Origin: Proteobacteria bacterium UBA6921
Lineage (GTDB): Bacteria; Pseudomonadota; Gammaproteobacteria; SG8-11
Reading direction: 5' to 3'
Assembly: GCA_002450895.1 (NCBI GenBank)
Contig: DKAR01000111.1
Span: 616 to 24,362, forward strand
DNA length: 23,747 bases
The notes below the pieces were generated by a model, which worked only from the letters and a program-made list of their open reading frames with translations, was not told the origin of the DNA and ran no database searches. Position numbers and translations under genes: made by a program. Shown here piece after piece: positions 1 to 8,100 of this stretch. How positions within the stretch are numbered: position 1 is the first letter of the stretch; each line of letters starts with the position of its first letter.

Positions 1-476
1 CCCTGGTAACTGGCCTGTTGATTGGAGCCTCCCAAGCACCTCTGGCCGCCGACACTCCGAAGGGCCCCGCCCCGGACTTCAAGCTCGCGTCGGCGAAAGG
101 CATGGTGGAACTTAGCAAGCTGAAAGGAAAGGTCGTCTACGTCGATTTCTGGGCGTCCTGGTGCACGCCCTGCCGGAAATCCTTTCCCTGGCTGAACGAA
201 ATCAACAAGAAATACAAAGATCAGGGCTTGGAAATCATCGGTGTGAATCTGGACAAGTCCCGTGAGCCTATTGACGAATTTCTCGCCAAAACCCCGGCAG
301 AATTTACCATCGCTTATGACCCCAGCGGGGGCGCAGCGTCCGAGTACAAGGTTATGGGCATGCCCAGCACCTACATCATCGATCGCGCAGGAAACATCGC
401 GTTTACTCACATTGGTTTTCGCGACAAGGATAAGGACGAACTCGAAGGAATCGTTAAGGAATTATTGGCGAAATAA
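1..476 (+). CDS. TlpA-family thiol:disulfide thioredoxin, 5'-partial
   Basis: This is a periplasmic thioredoxin-fold protein of the TlpA/ResA family, which reduces or isomerises disulfides in exported proteins. The active site WCTPC is visible, as is the downstream cis-proline loop GMPST, and the fold ends at TAA 474-476. The reading frame is open from base 3 and gives LVTGLLIGASQAPLAA, the hydrophobic core and end of a signal peptide. The real start therefore lies before the window, and the TTG at 18 is inside the signal peptide rather than the start. It lies 61 bp upstream of the DUF4266 gene on the same strand, and I infer that it serves the cysteine-containing or redox proteins of that cluster. 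The family call is secure; the exact substrate is not visible. Confidence 0.93.
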   Translation, partial: LVTGLLIGASQAPLAADTPKGPAPDFKLASAKGMVELSKLKGKVVYVDFWASWCTPCRKSFPWLNEINKKYKDQGLEIIGVNLDKSREPIDEFLAKTPAEFTIAYDPSGGAASEYKVMGMPSTYIIDRAGNIAFTHIGFRDKDKDELEGIVKELLAK

Positions 477-496
477 GGCGTCATATAACCTATCTC

Positions 497-516
497 ACGA
501 ACATTTTTCAGTTCGT
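497..516 (+). repeat. Small hairpin between tlpA-like and DUF4266 genes
   Basis: Six-base arms ACGAAC and GTTCGT flank an 8-base loop. There is no T-run after it, so it is not a convincing terminator. It could be a weak processing or attenuation element inside an operon. Confidence 0.25.
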
Positions 517-537
517 TGAGCTTGAGGTTTAGAGGAA

Positions 538-756
538 ATGAAACGGATTGTGTTGTTCGCCGCGGCCCTCGCGGCGATATTGTCCGGGTGCTCCATCGAA
601 CCGGTTCAGCCGTGGGATCGAGATCTTCTCGCTGAAGATGCAATGCAACTCGTCCCGCACCCGGTGAACGAGTACACGGCTGACCACGTCTACTTCAGCA
701 AAGAAGCGGCCAGCGGCGGTGCGGGTGTCGGTGGTGGAGGCTGCGGATGCAACTAG
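538..756 (+). CDS. DUF4266 mini-lipoprotein
   Basis: A 72-residue exported lipoprotein of the DUF4266 family, function unknown. It has a hydrophobic leader with lipobox LSGC (acylated Cys18), then the family core around PWDRDLLAEDAMQL and HVYFSKEAASGG, and it ends in a glycine-rich tail GGGGCGCN. The start ATG follows a good AGAGGA ribosome site. The last ten bases overlap the next gene (ATG of the DUF3570 gene inside ATGCAACTAG), so the two are probably translationally coupled. Family members are usually found beside DUF3570, TlpA-like and ApbE genes, as here. The CGC tail with two cysteines could be a thiol substrate of the neighbouring thioredoxin or could bind a metal; this is inference. 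Confidence 0.9.
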   Translation: MKRIVLFAAALAAILSGCSIEPVQPWDRDLLAEDAMQLVPHPVNEYTADHVYFSKEAASGGAGVGGGGCGCN

Positions 757-2069
757 CAGCCAACCGCAGCGTGAGCGAACGCCTGGCGGTGGCAACCTGC
801 GGTCTGCTCTCCCTGGACTCAGCACATGCGGGCTTCTTTGACTACGACTCGCTTCTGAACGTCGATGCCGCCACCCTGTTTTATTCTGAAAAGGACCGTG
901 TGCAGGTCACTGAACCCGTGCTGCAGGTCAAGAAGGAAATCGGTGACGGAGAGTTCTTCACGCTCAAGCTTGTCTACGACGCGATGTCCGGCGCGACACC
1001 CAATGGCGCCGTGCCGACGAATACCGTGCAGACCTTCTCTTCCCCGTCGGGGGAAAAAACATTTGTCATTCAGCCGCATGAATTGCCACTCGTGGAATTT
1101 TCCGACGCACGCGGTGCCATCAGCGGCGATTGGGAAATTCCTCATTCGCGCACGCTGCGCGGCCAGTACAATCTGAATTATTCTCAGGAAACGGACTACA
1201 AATCCGCCGGCATGAGTGCCGCGTTATCGTGGGACCTCAACAACAAACTTACGACACTGACGGCCGCAGTGGGCACTAACTACGATCAGGTCAAACCGCG
1301 CGACGGAGTTCCTGACGAACTCGGCGTTGTCACAGCGTTCACCACGACGTTCTACCGCCCCGGCGAAGTGGAATCCGAATCAGAGTCGGAATTCGAAGGC
1401 GGCGGCGGGCCGGGAAAAATCAAGACGGGCTTCGATGCCATGCTCGGCATCACTCAAGTCCTGTCGCGCCGAACTCTGATGCAATTCAATTACAGTTACG
1501 GTCGCACTTCCGGTTACATGTCCGATCCTTACAAGATCGTTAGTGTGATTGACGGTACGACAGGCGAAACCACTACCTATCCCGGATATGTTCACGAGAA
1601 ACGACCGGACTCGCGAACGCGAAACACCCTCTACTGGAAGACCGTATATCACTTTCCTTCGGACGTAATTCATGTGGCATACCGCTATTTCTGGGATGAT
1701 TGGGATGTCCGTTCCCATACGCTGGATTTGACTTACCGCTTCAACCTTGGACCGCGGACCTACTTCGAACCGCACTATCGGTACTACACTCAAACCGCCG
1801 CAAAATTCTTCACCTACTCGATCGTCTTCGGGACCACGCCGGAGTTTGCGAGCGCGGATCTTCGCCTCGCGGATTTCCAATCCACGACGTACGGAATGCG
1901 CCTTGCACATCGGATTTCTGACGACAGCGAAATTGGTTTGGGCTTCGACTATATGGTTCAGACCGGCGACAAACACCCAAAAGAGGCCATCGGTGTGCAG
2001 CGCAACGAAAATCTCTTCAGCGATCTCAAGGCAACCAGTTTCATTCTCGATCTCAAAACAAAATTCTGA
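747..2069 (+). CDS. DUF3570 outer-membrane beta-barrel protein
   Basis: A 440-residue DUF3570 protein. The signal peptide ends at about AHA|G (residue 28). The rest alternates aromatic and polar residues like barrel strands and finishes with a terminal Phe (LDLKTKF), the usual signal for BAM-dependent outer-membrane insertion. Residues 78-84 read DAMSGAT, followed by PNGA. This resembles the D-x-x-[S/T]-G-A-[S/T] site flavinylated by ApbE enzymes, and an ApbE gene follows 117 bp downstream. An acidic run (ESESESEFE) and GGGG loop at about residues 211-223 are probably a surface or periplasmic loop. The gene overlaps DUF4266 by ten bases. Barrel assignment is from family knowledge and the C-terminus; a role in electron transfer is inference. 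Confidence 0.88.
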   Translation: MQLAANRSVSERLAVATCGLLSLDSAHAGFFDYDSLLNVDAATLFYSEKDRVQVTEPVLQVKKEIGDGEFFTLKLVYDAMSGATPNGAVPTNTVQTFSSPSGEKTFVIQPHELPLVEFSDARGAISGDWEIPHSRTLRGQYNLNYSQETDYKSAGMSAALSWDLNNKLTTLTAAVGTNYDQVKPRDGVPDELGVVTAFTTTFYRPGEVESESESEFEGGGGPGKIKTGFDAMLGITQVLSRRTLMQFNYSYGRTSGYMSDPYKIVSVIDGTTGETTTYPGYVHEKRPDSRTRNTLYWKTVYHFPSDVIHVAYRYFWDDWDVRSHTLDLTYRFNLGPRTYFEPHYRYYTQTAAKFFTYSIVFGTTPEFASADLRLADFQSTTYGMRLAHRISDDSEIGLGFDYMVQTGDKHPKEAIGVQRNENLFSDLKATSFILDLKTKF

Positions 2070-2186
2070 TTTGGGCGCCCGACCCAGGAGTGACGCGGGC
2101 ACGGGCACACTCATCCAACCGTAAAGCCCCTTCTTGTTGGTATCCGTGGCGTCTATGCTTGTTTCAGCACCCTGGCGCAGAGACCC

Positions 2187-3077
2187 GTGAACCCCATTTC
2201 CGCGGAACGTAAGGATAATTACTGGACTGTCCGATTCAAAGCGCTCGGAAGTCCGTGTGAATTGCTTGTCGACGGCGATGACTTAGACCTCGCGCAGGAA
2301 CTCGGAAAATTGGCCTGCGACGAAGCGATTCGCGTGGAACACAAATTTTCACGCTACCGTTCAGACAATATTGTTCACCAGATCAATACTAGCAACGGCA
2401 CACCGGTCGAAGTAGACGCTGAAACGGCCCGGCTCCTGGACTACGCCGATCAATGTTTTGAGATGACCAGCGGAAAATTTGACGTGACTTCTGGCGTGCT
2501 GCGCGCGGTATGGAAATTTGATGGCTCCGACCGCATTCCGGATTCTGCGCGCATCGACGAAATTCTTCCCCGCGTGGGATGGAACAAAGTCCACTGGGCA
2601 TCGCCCAAAATTGTGTTGCCTGCCGGGATGGAAATAGATCTCGGCGGCATCGGCAAGGAATACGCCGTGGACAAGACCGCGCAAATCCTCGGTGCACAAT
2701 CGGCCGTTTCCCTCGTGATTAATTTCGGGGGCGATCTGTACGTATCCGGCCCGCGCGCGAGCGGTGATGCCTGGCGCGTCGGCATCGACAACCCCAACGC
2801 CAGCGGGTCCGAAGCACTGCACCAGATTCAGGTTTTGCGTGGCGGTGTCTGTACCAGCGGCGATGCGCGCCGGTTTCTGATGAGAAACGGGATTCGGTAC
2901 GGTCATATTCTGGACCCGAAGACCGGGTGGCCAGTGCGCGGCGCCCCGCGCGCTGTGACTGTGGCATCGACAACGTGTATTCAGGCCGGCATGCTGGCAA
3001 CGTTTGCGATGCTTGAAGGTGCTAACGCAGAAAAGTTTCTGCATGAGCAAGGGACGAGATACTGGGTCATCTGGTAA
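2187..3077 (+). CDS. apbE: ApbE-type FAD:protein FMN transferase
   Basis: A 296-residue ApbE-fold enzyme. The family uses FAD to attach FMN covalently to a Ser/Thr of exported proteins in a Mg-dependent reaction. Visible landmarks are FKALGSPCELLV near the N-terminus, DLGGIGKEYAVDK (151-163), NFGGDLYVSG (179-188) and GHILDPKTGWPV (239-250), then the metal-site region CIQAGMLAT (264-272). In canonical ApbE that last segment reads A-D-A-x-x-T; here the Asp position is Gly268, while Thr272 remains. No signal peptide or lipobox is seen with the GTG start at 2187. The ribosome site is weak, so the true start could lie elsewhere, but the frame upstream offers no better ATG. Its neighbours suggest it acts on the exported products of this operon. 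Confidence 0.9.
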   Translation: MNPISAERKDNYWTVRFKALGSPCELLVDGDDLDLAQELGKLACDEAIRVEHKFSRYRSDNIVHQINTSNGTPVEVDAETARLLDYADQCFEMTSGKFDVTSGVLRAVWKFDGSDRIPDSARIDEILPRVGWNKVHWASPKIVLPAGMEIDLGGIGKEYAVDKTAQILGAQSAVSLVINFGGDLYVSGPRASGDAWRVGIDNPNASGSEALHQIQVLRGGVCTSGDARRFLMRNGIRYGHILDPKTGWPVRGAPRAVTVASTTCIQAGMLATFAMLEGANAEKFLHEQGTRYWVIW

Positions 3078-3133
3078 CAAGCGCAGGCGTCCTCACACCA
3101 CCGAACCGGCATGTGCCGTGCCCTTCGCGGAAG

Positions 3134-3514
3134 TTACTCTTCGCCAGGTTCTCCGAGAGACTCCCCCTCAAGTCCCGAATCCGTCCCCTGTCGCGGAAAT
3201 CGACGACGCTCTACACCTTCCGCATAGTATTCATCTTGCGGTTCGCTCCAATCCTGCGCGGAAGTGTCGGTGACTTCGGTACCGTAATCATCGCGCTCGG
3301 AAACGTCGAGTGCCCCGCTCCAGTTTTCGGGCTCTTCACCGGGCTCGATATTCAGTACACGCCACTCATCAAAACCATATTCCTCAACGTCGCCGTCGAA
3401 GTGCTGTATTTCAATTGTCTTTCCCGCTTCGTCAATGGCTGTGACACAAAAGCACCTGCCTTTGCCGCGAAACACGTACCATTGATCGACGCGCGGATCC
3501 AGTTCGTTCGGCAT
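3134..3514 (-). CDS. Small acidic DUF6763-like protein
   Basis: A soluble 126-residue acidic protein without signal peptide or membrane segment. The N-terminal half (ELDPRVDQWYVFRGKG, then IEIQHFDGDVEEYGFDEW and ENWSGALDVSERDDYG) matches a small conserved gammaproteobacterial family that I remember as DUF6763; function unknown. The C-terminal third is low-complexity and probably disordered. I chose the ATG at 3514 because GAGG lies about ten bases upstream; a second ATG at 3532 has GAGGA only two bases away, too close to be used. It is convergent with apbE (56 bp apart) and divergent from the metallophosphoesterase. The family name is from memory and is the least certain part. Confidence 0.7.
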   Translation of the reverse strand: MPNELDPRVDQWYVFRGKGRCFCVTAIDEAGKTIEIQHFDGDVEEYGFDEWRVLNIEPGEEPENWSGALDVSERDDYGTEVTDTSAQDWSEPQDEYYAEGVERRRFPRQGTDSGLEGESLGEPGEE

Positions 3515-3558
3515 GGCTCTTTGTCCTCTCATTCCTCGATAGGAGTCCAGTTAGGCTG

Positions 3559-3573
3559 AATGTTCAAAACATT
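3559..3573. repeat. Perfect dyad AATGTT-N3-AACATT
   Basis: A perfect 6+6 inverted repeat with a 3-base centre lies 45 bp before the DUF6763-like gene, in the divergent region shared with the metallophosphoesterase. It has the size of a repressor half-site pair, but nothing in the window names a regulator. Confidence 0.3.
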
Positions 3574-3578
3574 TATCC

Positions 3579-3599
3579 GGTCAGTACGCGAACCTGACC
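3579..3599. repeat. Dyad GGTCAG-N9-CTGACC
   Basis: A second perfect 6+6 inverted repeat sits five bases from the previous dyad in the same divergent intergenic region. It could be an operator or a weak hairpin. Confidence 0.3.
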
Positions 3600-3691
3600 T
3601 GATGATTCCTATATGACAGCCCTTGCCAGCGAAAGCCATTCGTGCGGTTACTTACTCCGAGAACAATCGCGGAGGTCAGGCGTCCTACGAA

Positions 3692-3720
3692 TTGACCATC
3701 CTTTCTTCAGTTCCTATTTT
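3692..3720 (+). promoter_or_regulatory. Sigma70-type promoter for the metallophosphoesterase
   Basis: A -35 box TTGACC and a -10 box TATTTT are separated by exactly 17 bases. Transcription would start near 3727, leaving a leader of about 30 bases before the ATG at 3759. This is the best housekeeping promoter match I found in the window. Confidence 0.6.
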
Positions 3721-3758
3721 TTTCGAATGGCCACACACTCCGGCACGGGCGATTCGGC

Positions 3759-4901
3759 ATGAGTTCGTATGCCTTCCTCGTCGTTCTACTAACCTTGTTG
3801 GCGTCTTACGCCGGACTTCACGTCTATACGTACCGAAAATTCCGAAGTTCGGTCGGCCGATACCGGGGTACATTCGGTTGGATACTTGCTGCGCTGGGCT
3901 GCTCCGTCGTCGTTGCCGAACTTGCGCTTCACTTTGAACGCCTGACCACCCTCTTGCCACCATTGGCCTGGATGGCCTTCACATGGATGGGTTTCGTTTT
4001 CCTCTTCTCTTCAGTCTCCTTTGTGGTTGACGCGCTCGGAGTCGTGGCGCGCCTCACAGGTCAAATAGCAATACATCAGGCATTGGCGTCACGACAACGT
4101 TCGTATGGAGTTGCGTTGGGTGTGTTGCTGCTGGTGTTCTTCGGAATACGTTCGGCGCACGAAGTGAATCTCAAAACCGTGGTTATCCAGTCTTCACGAC
4201 TTCACAATCCGATTCGTATGGTTCAGATTTCCGATCTTCATCTGGGCGTGATGACTCGCTCTGAAGATATTCGCCGACTGGTGACCGTTGTAAATGCACT
4301 GAATCCGGACCTGATTTTTTCTACCGGCGATCTGGTGGACATGCAGTTGGATCACATCGGGGAATTCGCAGAGATACTGCATCAGTTACACGCCGCCAAG
4401 GGCAAGTTTGCGATTCTTGGAAATCATGAAGTATTTGCCGGTGTCGACGCTTCGACACGCTTCATCGAGAACGCAGGATTTCAACTGATACGCAATGCTG
4501 CAGTAATGATCGACAACGAGATTGCCGTTCTTGGTGTCGATGATCCCGCGGTAGAGCGTCGTGTGACCACATCCAGCGTGAAAGAAACGGATTTGATCAC
4601 GCCGCGCTTCGCCAATGCCTTCACCATTCTGTTGAGACATCAACCTGTCGCAGACGAAACGAAGGATACGCATATTGACCTGCAGCTTTCGGGACACACG
4701 CATGGCGGACAGATTTTTCCATTCGGTTTGCTCACTCGACTCATATACTCCCTTCCATTTGGACTGAGCCAGCGGGGACCGAACCAGTGGATTTATGTCA
4801 GCCGCGGCACGGGGACCTGGGGCCCACCAATGCGCATCCTGGCGCCACCGGAAATCACACTCATTGAAGCTCGCCCGACTCCAGTCACTCCGAAATCTTA
4901 A
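3759..4901 (+). CDS. Membrane-anchored YkuE-like metallophosphoesterase
   Basis: A 380-residue calcineurin-like phosphoesterase. Hydrophobic segments at about residues 4-22, 39-56, 69-92 and 117-131 form an N-terminal membrane region. The catalytic domain follows, with the full metal-binding set: SDLHLG (D159, H161), TGDLVD (D191), GNHE (221-224), RHQP (H293) and GHTHGGQ (312-318). This places it in the bacterial YkuE/YaeI-like group of membrane-linked phosphodiesterases, some of which act on lipid-linked or nucleotide substrates; the substrate here is not visible. All ligand residues are intact, so it should be active. The ATG at 3759 has only a weak ribosome site but fits the start of the first membrane helix. 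It stands alone, with its own promoter upstream. Confidence 0.9.
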   Translation: MSSYAFLVVLLTLLASYAGLHVYTYRKFRSSVGRYRGTFGWILAALGCSVVVAELALHFERLTTLLPPLAWMAFTWMGFVFLFSSVSFVVDALGVVARLTGQIAIHQALASRQRSYGVALGVLLLVFFGIRSAHEVNLKTVVIQSSRLHNPIRMVQISDLHLGVMTRSEDIRRLVTVVNALNPDLIFSTGDLVDMQLDHIGEFAEILHQLHAAKGKFAILGNHEVFAGVDASTRFIENAGFQLIRNAAVMIDNEIAVLGVDDPAVERRVTTSSVKETDLITPRFANAFTILLRHQPVADETKDTHIDLQLSGHTHGGQIFPFGLLTRLIYSLPFGLSQRGPNQWIYVSRGTGTWGPPMRILAPPEITLIEARPTPVTPKS

Positions 4902-4941
4902 GGGCGTCGCCAGACTCAGCAGATGGTAATTTCAAGCGCCG

Positions 4942-4975
4942 GGGGCGAGACCTATAGATCCCCAAAAATCGCCCC
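4942..4975. repeat. Inverted repeat downstream of the metallophosphoesterase
   Basis: Arms GGGGCGA and TCGCCCC are separated by 20 bases. The nearest T-run begins about ten bases later, so this is at best a weak terminator. The rest of the 285-bp gap 4902-5186 holds no ORF or promoter that I can support, apart from the AAGGGAG ribosome site at 5175-5181. Confidence 0.3.
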
Positions 4976-5186
4976 ACGTCATTGATTTTTCTAAGGCACC
5001 CACACCGATCGCGCTGTATTCCAAGTCCAATATCTAAAGAGTTCCGAACATTGGGACGCCAACCATCAGTGCGGCCGTCGCAATGGACGGAGTCCGCCTG
5101 CGCCCGCGTGGTGCCAGGCGCTCCGGCCGCTATCGAGAATTCAAACCGTTCGCGCGACATTGGGTGCAGTGATTAAGGGAGTTGGC

Positions 5187-8100
5187 ATGTGTTCGATTAG
5201 CTCGGGGTCATCAATTCACAGCGCGCTTCACAAGCGACGCCAGGTGGGCGCGACGGGATGGGTGGCGGGAATCTTCGCGATCCTTTCGTGGGCGTCGCTG
5301 GCGATCGCCGGAGCGAGTCAGTGGTCACAATCTGGCGGACCCGAAGGCGGTGAAATCCGCGCCCTGGCGATTCATCCGACGACCACCACGACGATGTACG
5401 CCGGCACCTATGGCGGCGGCGTCTGGAAAACAACAAACAGTGGTACGACGTGGTCAGCTGCGAACAGCGGATTGACGAATCACTACGTCTACGCGCTGGC
5501 CATCGACCCCGCGACACCAACGACACTGTACGCCGCCACGAACGGTGGTGGCGTTTTCAAAAGTACCGATGCTGGCTCAACCTGGAACAGTGTATTCACG
5601 GGTTACAGCAACGTTGCAGCGATCGCCATTGACCCTTCGACACCGAGCACGATCTACATTGGAACCTCAGGCGGTGGAATCTATAAATCCACGGACAACG
5701 GATCCAACTGGAATACCGCGAACTCCGGGTTCATGAATTTGTACATCTCCGGTGTCATTGTGGATCCAGCAACGCCGTCCACACTGTACGCTGGAACCTT
5801 GGGCGGTGGCGTCTACAAGAGTACTGACAGCGGGGCTAATTGGAACACCGCAAATACTGGGCTTTCGGATCCGTCTCTGTACGCACTTGCCATTGATCCA
5901 GATACACCGAGCACGCTCTATGCGGCAACGTGGGGCAGCGGTGTTTTCAAGACGACGGACGGCGGTGACAACTGGAGTCTGGCAAGCACCGGCCTGACCA
6001 ACCTGTTGCTGTACACAATCGCCGTAGACCCGTCCACGCCAAGTACGTTGTACACCGGCACCTACGGTGGTGGCGTGTTTAAATCAGTCGACAGCGGCGA
6101 CAACTGGAGCGCCGTCAACTCCGGACTGAGCAACAAGAGCCTGCGCGCACTCGCCGTCGATCCAACGACCTCAGGTACGCTGTACGCCGGAACCGCCGGC
6201 GGCGTTTATGCCAGTACTAACAGCGGTACATCCTGGAGTGAGGCCAACGGAAACCTACAAGTGACGAACGTCACGACCATCATCTCAGATCCTGTTTCAC
6301 CCAGCATCATCTACGCGGGTGTCTTGGGCGGCGGCGTGTATCGAAGTGCGGATTTAGGCGCAACATGGTTTGTAAACAACACGGGGCTCACCAACACTAA
6401 CGTCAATGTAATCGCCGTGGATCCGGCGAATAACACGACAATTTATGCAGGGACAAACGGTGGAATCTTCAAGTCTACCGACGGCGGGAGCAACTGGTCG
6501 TCCATAAAATCATCGGTGGTTGTCTGGGCACTCGCCGTTGATCCAACGACAACAAGCACGTTATACGCAGGAACGTCCGGCGGCGGAATACTTAAAAGCA
6601 CGGATACCGGGACAACGTGGAATGCGATCAATACGGGTCTTTCGGGACTTTCAGATCTCTCCGTCCGCGCCCTAGCCATAGATCCATCCGCATCCACAAC
6701 GGTCTATGCCGCCACCAACGCGAATGGCATATATAAGAGCATCAACGGTGGATCCAGTTGGAGTGCAGCCACGACGGGACTCACCACCCTCAGCACGCGC
6801 GCCATTGTTATCAATCCGTCTACAACTTCGACACTTTATACTGGCACAGCGACAGGAGGCGTCTTCAAGAGCACCGACAGCGGCGCCAACTGGTCCGCCG
6901 TCAATACAAACCTGTCTGACCTGCAGATCCTGGCCTTGGCCATCGACCCGCAGATTCCAACGACGCTGTATGCCGGCTCCTGGGGCAGCGGTACGTTTCG
7001 CAGTACCGACGGCGGCACCAACTGGTCTGCCCTTACGACGGGTCTGAACAATCTCTTCGTCCAAACACTCGCCTACAGCGCAGGGACGGCGCCCACCCTG
7101 TTCGCGGGTACGCTCTATGGCAGCGCCTATGAGTACACGTTTGATACCACTCCCAACGGGTTTTCATTTACCGATCAGACCGGCGCTGCGCTCAGCACGT
7201 TTGTGAATTCCGACAGCATTACGGTCGCTGGATTGGAGACCGCCGTAACGATCACTGTCAGCGGAGGCAGCTACAAGATCAACGGGGGAAGCTATACCAC
7301 CGATTCGGGTTACGTGAAAAACGGCGACACCGTCACCGCCGGAGCCACCACTGCGGCGAGCTATTCGACCGCGAGCAATGTCGCCATCACCATCGGCGGT
7401 GGCACTGATACATTCACCGTCACCACGCTGGATGACACAACGCCAGACGCTTTCACTTTCACCAACCAGTTGGATGTCCCGTTGAGCCAGGAAATCACGT
7501 CCAACACGATTACCGTGTCGGGCATTACAGCGGCGACGACGATCGCCATCAGTGGCGGAACGTACTCGATTAACAGCGGGACTTACACGGCGAGCTCAGG
7601 TACGGTCAATAACGGAGATACGGTTTCCGTGCGTGTCACTGCCTCGGGAAGCTACTCCACCACCGTCGGCGCGACGCTGAATATTGGCGGGATGAGTGAC
7701 ACCTTCAATGTCACCACACTCGATGACACGACACCGGACGTTTTCACGTTCACCGATCAATCGGACGTTGCACTGAATGCGATCACCGCATCGAACACGA
7801 TTACAGTTACCGGCATTACCGGGCCGTCAACGATCTCCGTGACCGGCGGCGAATACAAAATCAACAGTGACCCGTTCACCTCCAGTTCCGGAAGCGTAAA
7901 CACTGGTGACATCGTCATCGTTCGCGTCACGGCATCGTCGAGCTACGCGACCACCGTCAACGCGACGCTCACCATCGGCGGGGTCAGCGACACCTTCAGC
8001 GTCACGACGCTGCACAACACCACGCCGGACGCTTTCTCGTTCACCGACCAGACCGGAGTCGCGCTGAATTCCACAGTAACTTCAGGCGCCATTTCCGTGT

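Noticed and set aside
1380..2114. Minus-strand open frame of 244 codons
   Set aside because: It is antisense to the DUF3570 gene, with no signal or motif; coding evidence is on the plus strand.
3105..3116. CGGCATGTGCCG palindrome as an apbE terminator
   Set aside because: The stem is too short with a 2-base loop and no T-run follows.
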